From the NCBI GenBank assembly GCA_031772625.1, contig CM062813.1, positions 763,654,720 to 763,718,719 of the forward strand: DNA of 64,000 nt. The letters are read 5' to 3'. Positions within the stretch are counted from its first letter, which is position 1. Each line of letters starts with the position of its first letter. Positions 32,498-43,870 of the stretch are shown here, piece after piece. The notes under the pieces were generated by a model. The model did no database searches, had not been told where the DNA came from, and saw only the letters and a list, made by a program, of their open reading frames with translations. This stretch comes from Pinus tabuliformis. Lineage: Eukaryota > Streptophyta > Pinopsida > Pinales > Pinaceae. Both the position numbers and the translations under genes were made by a program.

Positions 32498-33321
32498 TTT
32501 TCAGCAGAGGTCGTGAAGCGGTTGGGCCTACTGACTACACCACACCCGCAGTCGTACAATATCAGGTGGCTTCACCAAGGACAAGATCTTCGAGTTTTCT
32601 AGCAGTGCCACCTCCCCTATAGCATCAAGCCCTTCACCGACGAGGTATTGTGTGATGTTGCACCTCTGGATGTTTGTGATGTACTATTTGGCTAGCCATA
32701 CTTGTGGAGGCAACATGCTGTGTATGAGTCAAGGCCTCGCACTGTTATTATTACTTTGGGTAATTCATTATACAGGATACCGGAGATAGCCCCACCTACC
32801 GCCACCTCTTTGATCTCTGCTAAGAAATGCAGCAAGATCGTCTCCCAGACTAGGAAATTCATTTTCTGTCTGGTTCGCTCCCAAAGTAAGGGGAATATCG
32901 TAGCCACATCCATGACCCCCGTGAAAGGTTCCTCCATGTAGCAGCAGCAGCAAAGGGATACGGTCATGACAGAACATAGGAACAACTTCTCCTCACCCAC
33001 GGGGGTACCACACAAGTTTCAGGTGGACGACAAAGTCAGGTTGCATTGGTAGAAAGAACGCCTTACAAGAGCCCATCAGAAGCTCAAACCACTCTGACAT
33101 GGTCCTTACAGTGTTACCAAGGCTGTGGGAAATAATTATTTGGAGCACAACATTCCCTCAATCCTTCTCCTGCACCGAGTGTTCAATGTGGACCATTGTC
33201 GACCATGCTTCCCACCATTACTAGACACATCTGAGATTGTAGAACAACTCACTAGGGACAAAGGTCAGCAGATGAAGGAACTCAACGTAATGGGGACCAT
33301 TGCTTCCTAAGGGGGGAGGAA
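32498..33321 (+). pseudogene. family A fragment with the same RT-integrase deletion as element C
   Basis: It starts inside the protease (SAEVVKRLGL), runs through DVCDVLFG and YRIPEIAPPTATSL to SSM, stop, QQQQRDTVM, and then directly into VPHKFQVDDKV and FNVDHCRPCFPP. The bridge is the same as in element C. A polypurine tract AAGGGGGGAGGAA ends at 33321. Its gag and 5' LTR are missing. Confidence 0.88.
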
Positions 33322-33710
33322 TGATCCAGGTGGATGTTGGTGGCTACCCACCTATCCCACTTAGACCCCCATAACTATCTCTTTCAGTTTTTCAGTTTCC
33401 TTAATTGTAGCATAGTTTACTATTTTTAGTAGTTTTTCGGGTCCTAAACTTCCGGAGTTGTTTTGAGGCCCTAAACGATGTTTTTTTGGAAATATACGTG
33501 AATTTCTATCTAAAATCATCTTTTCCATTGTAGTCCTCAGAGAGATCTTTCCAACGGGCTATCATGCGCATCAAACAGAAATAATATCACCAAGTCGCGA
33601 CCCTGGGAAGTTGGTTGTCCAACTCACCCCAACAGGGCCCATAAACTCTTGGTGTTACATCTCCTCGGATTAAGGTTTTTCTTGTTTAGGGTTTGCTCTT
33701 ATTATTCAAT
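33322..33710 (+). repeat. A-family LTR 6, truncated
   Basis: TGATCCAGGTGG through GCTCTTATTATTCAA, then joined to minus-strand gypsy RNase H sequence. Only about 390 of roughly 615 bp are kept. Confidence 0.88.
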
Positions 33711-33852
33711 TTCTTGCTCCCAGTCGGCGAGCTCTTCTTCTTCCTCTTGCACATGTACTACTTTAGCTACTAGTCTGCAAAGACTATGACCCTTTATGGT
33801 GTGAACTAGCTTGATGTCAAGATCATATTCTTGCAGTCCAGTCATTTAGTTT
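33708..33852 (-). pseudogene. gypsy F RNase H end (left of solo LTR 7)
   Basis: The minus strand reads GLQEYDLDIKLVHTIKGH and then EEEELADWEQEI, the end of a gypsy RNase H domain. It is separated from its upstream part at 34460 by solo LTR 7. Both the sequence order and direction fit a single interrupted gene. Confidence 0.82.
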
Positions 33853-34459
33853 TGATCCGGGTGGATATTTGTGGCCACCCGCCTATTCCACTTGGACGCC
33901 CAACACAGTCTCTTTTAGTTTTTCTGTTTCCTTAATTGTAGCACAGTTTACTATTTTTGGCATGTTTTTAGGTCTTGAACTTCCAGAGTTGTTTTGAGGC
34001 CCTAAATGACATTTTTAGGGAAAACAAAGAGACTAAAAATGTCCCAAAATCACATTCAAATTTTGTTTGGCCTTCTCTTTGAGATCTTCGAAACAAGGTA
34101 TTATGATAGCCAAACAGAGATCGTATGCCAGAGATATGACCCTCGGAAGTTGATGTAGCAATTTACCCAAACATGGCCCACAATTTTGGTGTTTCATCTC
34201 CTTTTGGATGTTTAGGGTTTTCCATTGTTTCTCAATAATAAATAAGCCTTTGAGCCTCATTCTAAAATAGTTTAGAGACATGTAGCCACCACATCTCTTC
34301 CCAGAGATAAGCTACTATCGCTCGAGCTATCTTATTTCCATTATGTTTGTAAGCATAGTTCAATATTTTTATATCAATGAAATGAAGTGTTTTTCTACTG
34401 CATCTCTGTATTTATGATTATATTTGTAAGTTGTTGTATTCATGTTTAATTTTGGATCA
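33853..34459 (+). repeat. solo A-type LTR 7 inserted in gypsy F
   Basis: TGATCCGGGTGG...TTGGATCA, 607 bp, with no internal region on either side. Its middle matches the element C LTR subtype (CCCACAATTTTGG, GATCGTATGCC), not LTRs 1-6. The flanks are agttt and atttc, which match at only three of five positions, so the target duplication is decayed or absent. Confidence 0.85.
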
Positions 34460-35900
34460 ATTTCACCCGCTTGTCACCCAACTCTTGTTGAACAAGCAAT
34501 GATCTGACTGTTGGGTGTGGAACAAAGACAATGCAGTGATTTTTCAAGAGGTAGGGTCTGAAATTTTTAACCACCTTGTATACAACGTATTCTTGTTTGT
34601 CCATGGCAGGATAGTTCAGTTCGGGTCCTTGGAAGCTCGCGCTCATGAAAGAGATGGTTCATTCATTGTTCAGCTTGTTTTTCTGAGTGAGCACAATAGC
34701 GAGTGAAGTATTGGAAGCAAACGTGTAGAGCAAGAACTCTTTGTTGAAGTTTGGGATTTATAGTGTAGGTGCCTCTGTGATAGATTTATTAATCTAGGAA
34801 AATGTTTCCTTTTCCTTATTTCCCCAACTGTACACAATGTCCTTCTTGGCCATCTCTTCAATGGGTTTGACAATCTGTGCATAATCAGGGATGAACTTTC
34901 TAAGGAAGTTGATCTTCCCCGGGAAGGACTGCATAGCTTTCTTGTTCATGGGATGAGGAATTTGTGTGATAGTCTGGACCATGTATGAATCTACTTTGAT
35001 CCCACTCTTGGAAATGATGTGCCCAAGGAGGTTACCCTCAAACATTGCGAATATGCTCTTCTTGGGATTCAAGGATATCTTGTACTTTTGACATCGCTCA
35101 AATATTTTCTTGAGATGGCGCAGGTGGTCTAACCAATGTCTAGAGAAGACTTTCATGTCATGGAGGTAAACCACTACGCTTTATCCGATGAGCCCACGAA
35201 AAGCGATGTCCATTGAGCATTGAAATGTAGCGCCTGCGCTTACCAACCCAAATGACATTCTACGAAAAGCAAACGTACCCAACTTGGTACAAAATTTTAT
35301 TTTCAGTTTGTCTAGCTCTGCTAGCAGAACCTGATTGTATCCTAAGAAACCGTCTCGCAAAGAGAACATCTCTGCTCTAGATATTGTTTGTAACATGTGC
35401 TCCATTGACGACACTGGGTAGTTATCTTTGTTTGAGGCACGGTTAAGGTTTCATAAATAAATTCACAGGTGGATCTCCCCGGACTTCTTTTTGACAAGGA
35501 CTAAATTAGAAACCCACATGGAATGACAAACCTTGTAAATGATCTTAGCATCCAATATCTTAGTCAAGTCTTTCTGTATGAGAGGCTCAAGTGATGGATG
35601 TACCTTCCTTAGCTTCTACTGAAAATGCTTTGCCCCTTCTTTGATTGGAATGATGTGTTGGATTATTCGTGCATCATATGTTTTCAAGTCATCGTACGTC
35701 CATGCAAACACATCACGGTATTATCTGAACATGCAAACAAATTGTTACTGCTCTTTTGGTGTGCAACATGTAACGAGATTCACAAACTTCAGATCTTTTT
35801 TTGTTCCCAGGTTAACCTATTCGCACAACATTATGGAATTGTGGGTTTTGGCATTCACTGGCCCCTGAAAGCGGTTCTAAAAGTCATAAAACTTCTCGAG
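34460..35900 (-). pseudogene. gypsy F reverse transcriptase and RNase H relic
   Basis: On the minus strand, from high to low coordinates: the pre-RT segment YDDLKTYDARIIQHIIPIKEG, then a frame with EMFSLRDGFLGYNQVLLAE and SFGLVSAGATFQCSMD. Next is the catalytic region, where the usual YLDD reads VVVYLHDMKVFS (one Asp replaced by His). The connection HPMNKKAMQSFPGKINFLRKF and RNase H (NYPAMDKQEYVVYKVV, QQELGDKRVK) follow. Several stops and the loss of a catalytic Asp make it dead. The YDDLKTYD block is shared with element E (TDLKTYDTSDI), so F and E are related. Confidence 0.88.
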
Positions 35901-35903
35901 TGA

Positions 35904-36130
35904 TACCAGACTCGAGCATTGGGGCGCGACATGGAGACCCCAAGTTTCCCAAGACTCGGGCGTTAGGGTGCGACATGGAAACCCCAATTTTCCCAGTACT
36001 CGGGCATCGGGGAGCGACATGGAAAACCCAAGTTTCCCAGTACTCGGGCGTCGGGGTGTGACATGGAAACCCCAAGTTTCCCCAGACTTAGGTGCTTTTT
36101 CTGTCTCGACATGGAAACCTTAAATTTCCC
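35904..36130. repeat. 44-bp tandem repeat, five units
   Basis: The core ACTCGGGC recurs at 35910, 35954, 35998 and 42 bases plus two later at 36042, with a worn fifth unit at 36086: an exact 44-bp period. Each unit contains CGACATGGAAACCCC and AAGTTTCCC. It sits between gypsy F and the 26S pseudogene. Open frames here follow from the repeat. Confidence 0.93.
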
Positions 36131-36256
36131 GCTCCTGAGCAAATCATTTCTTAGATGTGAGCAATAAAAACTTGTCATTTGGAGGACGAGACAAAGGCGC
36201 AAGAGCGAGAGAGTTGTCTAGATTTGTTCAAAAAATGTGTGACAAGAGAGAAGCTC

Positions 36257-37352
36257 TGAATCAAGGCAACCAAGGGCTGAATCTCAGTGGATCGTGGCAG
36301 CAAGGCCACTCTACCACTTACAATACCCCATCGCATATTTAAGTCATTTGCGAAGGATTCTTCTCAACGACCATTTGGAATTGAACTTCAAAGTTGCCTC
36401 GACTGAGATGCTTCACAATCACGGTTTGCAAATTATAAGGGCCCCTAGGGGTGACAAAGTGACGCCCCTACTGTGGGTCGAGATATAGTCGAAGAGTAAC
36501 ATGCACCGCTTCTAGCGTGGATTCTGACTTAGAGGTGTTCAGTCATAATCCGACACATGATAGCTTCACGCCACTGGCTTTTCAACCAAGCGCGATGACT
36601 AATTGTGTGAATCAACAGTTCCTCTCGTACTAAGTTGAATTACTATTGTGATTCGGTTCATTAGTAGGGTAAAACTAACCTGTCTCACAATGGTCTAAAC
36701 CCACCTCATGTTCCCTATTGGTGGGTGAACAATCCAACACTTAGTGAATTCTACTTCATAATGATAGGAAGAGCCGACATCAAAGGATCAAAAAGCAATG
36801 TCGCTATGAATTCTTGGCTTCCACAGGCTAGTTATCCCTGTGGTAATTTTTTTGACACCTCTAGCTTCAAATTCCGAAAATCTAAAGGATCGATAGGCCA
36901 CGCTTTCATGGTTTGTATTCATACTGAAAATCAAAATCAAATGAGCTTTTACCCTTTTGTTCCACACAAGATTTTTGTTCTCATTGAGATCATCTTAGGA
37001 CACCTGTGTTATCTTTTAACAGATGTGCCGCCCCAGCCAAACTCCCCACCTGACAATGTCTTCCGCTCGGATCGACCTGCTGAAACGTGCCTTAAGGCCA
37101 AAAATAGGGGTAGTGCCCTATCTCCGCCCCATGGAATAAGTAAAATAACGTTAAAAGTAGTGGTATTTCACTTGCGCTGAAAATGGCTCCCACTTATTCT
37201 ACACCTCTCAGGTCATTTCACAAAGTCGGACTAGAGTCCAGCTCAACAGGATCTTCTTTCCCCATTGATTCTTCCAAACTCATTCCCTTAGTTGTGGTTT
37301 CTCTAGATAGTAGAAAGGGATGGTGGGAATCTCATTAATCCATTCGTGCGCC

Positions 37353-37383
<31 letters not shown>

Positions 37384-38122
37384 ATTAAGAGAGTCATAGT
37401 TACTCATGTTGTTTACCCACTCTTGGTTGAATTTCTTCACTTTGACATTTAGAGCACTGGGCAGAAATCACATTGCGTCAACATCTGTAGGGACCTCGCA
37501 ATGCTTTGTTTTAATTAAACAGTCAGATTCCCCTTGTCCACACTAGTTCTAAGTTGATTGTTTGCCGCCTAGGGAAAAGTCCCCAGTAGGGGCATTCTAG
37601 GCCCATAGCCCAATCGACACGCGACTGCCCACCCTCACCGTGAGAGACTGCCTATAGCCCACAAGTTGAGGGCGCAGACCTCTAGGCCTAGCCCTCAAAG
37701 CCAATCCTTTTCCTGAAGTTATAGATCCGTTTTGCCGAATCCCATTATCTACATTGTTCTATTGACAAGAGGTTGTTCACCTTGGAGACCTGATGTGGTT
37801 ATGAGTACAACTAGGCATGAATGGTACTCGGTCCTCCATATTTTCAAGGATTGTCGAGGGCACACCAGAAACTACAAGACATGTAGTGTTCTTCTAGATG
37901 TTGGACCCTATCTTTGGGTGAACCAATTCCAAGGTGGGAAAGTTGTTGAAAATAAAATATAACTCTTCCTGGGGCCCCTGATGATGTCTTCGGATTTCCT
38001 AACATTATCGCCTGCCACCATGTCCCAGTTCAGGAATATTAACCTGATTCCCTTTCGATGCTCATGCAGAGTGCACCCTTGATACAAGGCTTCCCCATCT
38101 CTTAGGATTGACTAACCCATGT
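36257..38122 (-). pseudogene. 26S rRNA pseudogene, 3' about 1.87 kb, antisense
   Basis: The plus strand is the complement of the 3' part of a plant 26S (28S-type) rRNA and is colinear throughout. Recognised blocks include GGCTGAATCTCAGTGGATCG (36275), GATTCTGACTTAGAGG (36518), AACAGTTCCTCTCGTACTA (36614), GTTATCCCTGTGGTAA (36832), TAGGACACCTG (36995), ATTAGATGACGAGGCATTTG (37360) and GTTCACCTTGGAGACCTGATG (37775). Compared with the conserved sequence, most changes are C-to-T and G-to-A, the mark of methylated and silenced rDNA. It starts at the 26S 3' end and breaks at CTAACCCATGT, where copia sequence begins. No 5.8S or 18S is seen. Small apparent ORFs within it are not genes. Confidence 0.95.
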
Positions 38123-39780
38123 CTTAACACCTTCAAGGACTTTTGTTCCAAAGAGGGGATTATAAGAGAATTGGTAGCACCCCATAACCCACAGCAAAAT
38201 GAGGTGGCTAAAAGGAAGAACATAAGTGTAGTGGGAGAAGCAAGAGCCATGTTGCATTATCAAGGGCTACCATTACATCTATGGGAAGAAGCATGAAACA
38301 TCATAGTTTCTTTGCAGAACAGGAGCCCTCATAGAATACTTAGCATGATCACACCTGAAAAATATTTCTCTAGGAGAAAAGCATTCTCTAGGAGAAAGTG
38401 AGATGAATCTCATTTTCAAATTTCTGGAACTACTGTGTACTGTCATGTCTCCAAAGATAGCAGGAAAAAATTGGAGCCTGCATTTAATATGGGAGTCTTT
38501 GTAGGATACACAGAGATACCACATAATTGTAGGGTGTATTTTCCCTCACTCACAGTGATAGTAGTGAGGAGAGATGTAAAATTTGATGAGGAGAAGACTA
38601 TGAGATTCTCTCTAGAGCGAGAGATGAGTATCCCATCGAAGGAGGAGATTTTAGTTACTAATTAGGAGCCTCATGTAGAGCTTTAGGATGTTATGTAGCA
38701 CCCATAAGAGGAGGAGAAGACAGGATACCAAGTGGAGACACCCACTCAACTAGAATATTCCAAAGAGGGAGGAAGAGAACCAAAGAAGTTGAAAGATTGT
38801 TATAAGATGCACAGGAGCATTTGGGAGCTCCTACATATGTGCACAGGCTGAGGATTTAACCAAACAGGTACACTAGGTACATGGATCTCATGACATAACT
38901 CATTGAGTCAGAGCCTTCTTCATTTGAGGAAGCAATTTTTCAATTAGTGTGGGTTGATGCCATGGTGGAGAAGTATGACTCCATCATGAAGAACATTGTA
39001 TGGGAGGTGGTGTCGAGACTAGAGAACAAGTCAATGGTTGGTTCCATATTTATTTACAAAGAGAAGCATGTAGGTGATGGGAGCATCAAGAAGTACAAGG
39101 CCATATTTGTGGCCAAAGGCTTCTTGCTGGTAGTGGGAGTGGGCTATGAGGAAACATTTTCCCCAGTGGCAAGATATTCCTCGATCAAAACCATTTTAGC
39201 ATTAGCTACACAGATGGGCCAGAAGATCCATTAGATGGATGTGAAGACTGCCTTTCTCAATTTTGTTGTTGAGGAAGAAATTTACATAGAGTAGCCAAAG
39301 GGATTTGAGACATATGACAGGGAGACACATGTGTGCACACTGAGTAGAGCCCTGTATGGTCTCAAGCAAGTGCCCCAAGCATGGCATTCAGATTGATACA
39401 TATCTTAGTGGATTGGGCTTCACCAAAAGTGAAGAAGATGCCAATATCTATCACATTGTGGTAGATGGCAAGTTTCTTATCTTGGTTTTGTATGTTGATG
39501 ACTTGATACTTACATGGGATAAACAATTGATTCGCTCTTGCAAGGAGGATCTTGCAAGATAATTCGAGATGAAATACATGGGCTTGATGCATTACTTCCT
39601 TGGGATGGAAGTATGGCAGAGTGATGGTGAGTTATTTATGAGTCGGGGGAAGTATTCCTCTTAAATACTTCAGAGATGGAGAACTACAAGATTATGGACA
39701 AGCCTCTTGCTACAAACTAGAGGAAGGAGAGTGCTTCTTCAAGAGAAGTAGTAGATTCCACCATCTACAAACATCTTGTT
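38123..39780 (+). pseudogene. Ty1/copia integrase-RT fragment (element G)
   Basis: It starts abruptly at LNTFKDFCSKEGIIRELVAPHNPQQN, inside the integrase core, where QQN is followed by EVAKRKN at the catalytic Glu position. The integrase tail (KLEPAFNMGVFVGY) follows. RT then begins (KYKAIFVAKGF, EETFSPVARYSSIKTILALA, MDVKTAFLN, LYGLKQ) and shows the catalytic LVLYVDDLILT at about 39485. It breaks off after DSTIYKHLV. The gag, protease, RNase H and LTRs are missing, and stops and frameshifts are common. The strand and YVDD box identify Ty1/copia. The left end is fused to the 26S pseudogene. Confidence 0.9.
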
Positions 39781-40973
39781 AATTTTTCTTAGGGATATAT
39801 TGTTCTTTTCTTTGATAATTTCATTTCATTATTTCCATATTAAATTCACCCCATAACATCATAACATTATTCATATTTACATCATTATTCAGCAACCTAT
39901 GCAACTATGTAGAAAGAACAATATCTTCATCAATGCAACAAAACATAAAGGAATAATAGAATAAAATCATTTACACATAGAGACACTATGATTTATCATA
40001 AACCAATGCAAAACCCACTATGCAGAAAACCCTTTCAAATTCTTCTTCTTATTATATTGTCATTGAATAATTCAGCAAAAGGAGAGTACAATGATCCATG
40101 TCTTCAATCATAAACCTATACAGAAAAATAAACTAAACAACATCCATGACATGAACCCAATAATGCTCATACTCAAAATCTTGATTCAGAAGCCTGTAAT
40201 GAACTGTCACTGTTTGTAGTCAACTACCGAACACTGCGATCAACGAGGGAAAACTTCGGACAATTGAAATACCAAATCCTAGACTCTAGTCACATGGAGA
40301 GAATGTCATGCATGCAACTGAAACCCTCTAGTTGCATGCATAAGCTTGCATGCTAGCGACTACAGTCGAAACTTCCCCTTTACAAATCTGCGACTATGAC
40401 CCAAAACCCGAAAATAGAGATGTGAGCTTTGGACCCTGCAATTTCTTCTTTGTGTGAACCAATTCTCCATGGACGTGCATCATACCTATGCAAGAAAAAA
40501 CCAAGAAAGAGAATAGATGAATGTCTCTTGATGATATCCAAATGAGGTTGAGGTCACTTGTGTTTATCACCTTACAAGGGTGTCCAATTTTCTTTAGGGA
40601 CAACCTGATCAAATATGCACATGTGGGATTATAATTCAAAAATACACTTTCCTTTATCGAAATTGAGCACTTCAATAGTCAAAATTGGTCCTCTTGAAAA
40701 TAGGAATCTCGTCCCATGGTTGGAATTTGTCACTAAGCTTCCAAACTAACACTACCACTCAGCTAGGGAGAAATTCCAACTACATCATGTAATTATCGCA
40801 AGTATCCTATCATCAAATCATATCATGTCTCAAGTATCTCATCATCAAATGTCATCATTGCTCATATTTTCTTATCTCTTGGTTGCCTTTGCTCATATGC
40901 TAAAATTTATCGAATCTAAAAGTAGAACAATTTTACATTGGATGGGAGCCTAAGCTACCACCATCTAACACGT
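39781..40973. other. no gene recognised
   Basis: AT-rich sequence between the copia fragment and the 30-bp repeat. I see no conserved protein motif, LTR end or RNA gene. Around 40310-40360 the words TTGCATGC and GCATGCTAGCGACTA give a short self-complementary patch. Confidence 0.5.
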
Positions 40974-41123
40974 CAGAGAACACATCTCAATCCAAAACAA
41001 TATCAGGGAGCACATATCAACCTAAAACCACATCAGGGAGCTTAGTCTCAACTCAGAACGGCACAGGGAGCATATATCAACCCAAAAGCACATCAGGGAG
41101 CAAATCTCAACCTGGAATCGCAT
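40974..41123. repeat. 30-bp tandem repeat, five units
   Basis: CAG(A/G)GAGCACAT-like unit starts fall at 40974, 41004, 41034, 41064 and 41094, an exact 30-bp period, with a worn sixth at 41124. The consensus reads about CAGGGAGCACATATCAACCC. Units differ from each other by several substitutions but no length change. Confidence 0.92.
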
Positions 41124-43849
41124 GGGGGAGCTAAACATCTACAACCCCATATTGAGAAATAGATGATAGAGAGGTACACATCTCAACCCATCTTATTGCC
41201 CACTGATCTTCCCAATAATGACCCTCAAGAGTCATGTGGTAGAACACCTACATCATAATCATATTGGGTTGTACACCCCCAAGCACACTCTCAACCCATT
41301 TGCCACACGGGGAGCAGTATTCCCAACAAGCCATGCTTGTGGATATGATGCCAATTGGGGTATACTCTGAAAAAAATAAGATAGGGGAGAAACATCTCAA
41401 ACCCTATGTGTAACATATAGGAGAGAAACATATACAACCCTATTGTCTAGAGATCCCTCAACCCCAGAAGCCCTCCATCTCAATTCCTCACCCTGACAAC
41501 TTAGACAAGGGGGAAGGGTTGGATTAGTGTTCTCAATCAGTTCTGTTAGGTCCTAGAATTACCCTAATTTTTACCTATAGAACCCCATCTTACCCTTTGT
41601 TTTACAACTTGAATAAAACCTTTATTTATGCATTTTAACCTATTTTTAATACATCCATGAGAAATTGGGTAAAGGTTGCTCATCTTCAAAGGAAAGTTCA
41701 ATAGATTCATATTTTTATAACTATGTGCTTATATTCATGTTACCCTATGAGATTTTGTCGATATTTGTCATTTACCATGATTTGAAGTGTATTTGGTACA
41801 TGTAGCAGTCAACCTCGAGATTCTTGCACTAGTCTAAGGTTAATTCATGCACTAGTTTAGGAGGACCGTTGGATGAAGATATTTGGTTGGCAGTAAATGT
41901 GAGTTGGCGATATAGGGTATTTGTGGAAAACAAGGAAGAAAATGTGTGCTTCTCACTCCTGGTCTCTAGTAGATCAACTACAATTTTGGTCGCCTCCTAC
42001 TAAATATAGCTCGAGATAAAGTAGAGCATGAATGAAACAATATTGTTTATTGGAGAGGTTTGTTGTTATGGATTTGTTAGTAACGGCCTCCATTTTTGTT
42101 CTGTGAGGAAATGGCTCGATGTGGCCAAATACTTGTTGTAAAAATGTATAAATATCGAGTCATAGGAAGACATAGGTTAGCAATACTATTCGAGAATTTG
42201 TAGTTTTGTGATAAAAGAATTGTATCACTTGGATCTCCTCTAGAGCTAGATCCTTCTGTATCGGATGTATTGAGTAGAGAATTCTATCAATAAAAAGGGA
42301 GCTTTAATGTTAGGTTCAAATAATCTTTGAGTTTAACTCTATGAATGATTCCTTGCACCTTATAAGTTAATCTCTTTTTCTTTGCATGGAAACAAGTTGG
42401 TTGGCTAGGGCCCAACCAACCCAACTTGTTCTCCCTTAGAAATCACATTGTGTGTATTTATTATGCTTACTATTTTGGTGTGATTTTTCTCAATGATTGG
42501 TATATGAACTGTTATGAAACCCTGGTTGATTATGATTCGTATAAGGAGTTTCTTTTCTTGAAAGGTGTGGTAATAATACAGATCTGGAAAGTTGGTGTGA
42601 CTGTGTTTTGAAGGATCATTGTAACACTGTATTTTACCTTTGGATAATTTTCAAACATGGATTCAAACCCTTGGTAATTAGTTTTATGTTATTCTTTCGT
42701 TACAAGAATTGTCGACAATGAAAATAGGGTTTTGAAGTTGAAATCATGATTGAGAAATCCTAGTCAACTCGAGATTTGGTTTATACTTGTGCATTTCGAT
42801 TATTGCTTATATTGAAAAGTTTGTTAATATATTGTGGGACCTGAGTAATAGAACCATAACTATAAGTCTGTGGCGAGCATACTCTGCTTTCTTGAGCCTG
42901 GAATTGTGGCAAATCCATAAGACTAGTCTGTGGGGAGTATTTTATATTCATGAACGACTGGTTTCATCCTATTCAAAACGAGTCAGGGTCTTAGAAGAAC
43001 TCGATCAAGTGAGCTCATTTTGTCATGCCTCTGTGGTATAGGAACATAGTATTTTGGTGTAAATGTTGGGTATTAAATGAATCTGAATCCCAGATTGTGT
43101 CTTTATATTTAGCCTCAAGACAGAGAACGTTGGATTAAGATCTGGTTTTGAATTATAGAGTGAATCAAGCAGTATTGAATTGATTAAAGCATAGATGGTT
43201 CCTTTCTTTTTTATATGCACATGTGTGGAAAATCTCTTTAGAAGATAGTTAATTGTTGATTTTATTTTCCACTTTAGCACGAGCTTTGATTAAGGGTTTG
43301 AGAGGTTTGAGAGGTTTCTTTTACAAGTTCATTTGAAAGGAAGAGTGGTTTTTTAATTGAGCACATTTATATGGTTTCTATCTTGAATGCACCATAATAG
43401 ATTCTTTATGTCTTATACAATGTGGAAGTCATTGATATTTAAAGTAGTGTAGGAACTAGTTAATTGCAAATATTGGTTAAGTGCAAGAATAGTTCGATGT
43501 TTTGCATATTTTTTTTCTAAGTGTGTTTTGTTCTTAATCAACATTGAATCCTGAGTTTATTTTTGGAAAGTAAATTTGACTTATAGTCTTTAATTTTATC
43601 CTAAAAGAAGCCCAACATCCATAGTGAACTTGGTTTTCTTGTGTGAGTAGTGCAAGAATGTGATCAGGGGGTTTTCATTGAGATTTTTATTCCAGAATTT
43701 GGAAAGATTTATTATTGGAGTAGAGATAGGATTTGTAAGAACTGACAAGTTACTTTGGCATATATTGTGTTATGCCTCAAAGTATACGAGGCCCTGATTT
43801 GACAAGTAAGTGTTGTGAGTTAAAAAGAAAACAATTTTAACGACCAACA
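41124..43849 (+). repeat. region leading into element D, including its 5' LTR (start not located)
   Basis: The right end is fixed: the sequence ends CGACCAACA at 43849, followed by the element D primer site, so the last part must be the 5' LTR of D. I could not find the matching LTR start. If D's LTR is as long as that of B, it would begin near 42.2 kb. At 42391-42430 there is a hairpin with arms AACAAGTTGGTTGG and CCAACCCAACTTGTT. No coding region is seen. Confidence 0.55.
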
Positions 43850-43852
43850 TTT

Positions 43853-43870
43853 TGGCATCATTGTCATGGA
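43853..43870 (+). promoter_or_regulatory. element D primer-binding site, tRNA-Asp (decayed)
   Basis: TGGCATCATTGTCATGGA aligns with the tRNA-Asp primer site TGGCGCCGTTGCCGGGGA at 12 of 18 positions. Five of the six differences are G-to-A or C-to-T transitions. Its position just after an ...ACCAACA LTR end and upstream of an Athila-like gag supports the call. Confidence 0.78.

Noticed and set aside
33848..34464. Target duplication around solo LTR 7
   Set aside because: The flanks agttt and atttc match at three of five positions, which is too weak to call.
35884..36202. Minus-strand frames with repeated GFPCR/GVSMSHP motifs
   Set aside because: They are translations of the 44-bp tandem repeat.
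36725..37180. A 151-codon open frame
   Set aside because: It lies inside the antisense 26S rRNA pseudogene; the nucleotide sequence is conserved rRNA, not protein.
36257..38122. Functional rRNA gene
   Set aside because: It is partial, lacks 18S and 5.8S, and carries changes at universally conserved positions.
40974..41123. CRISPR array
   Set aside because: The 30-bp units are contiguous without unique spacers, and the setting is a plant nuclear genome.
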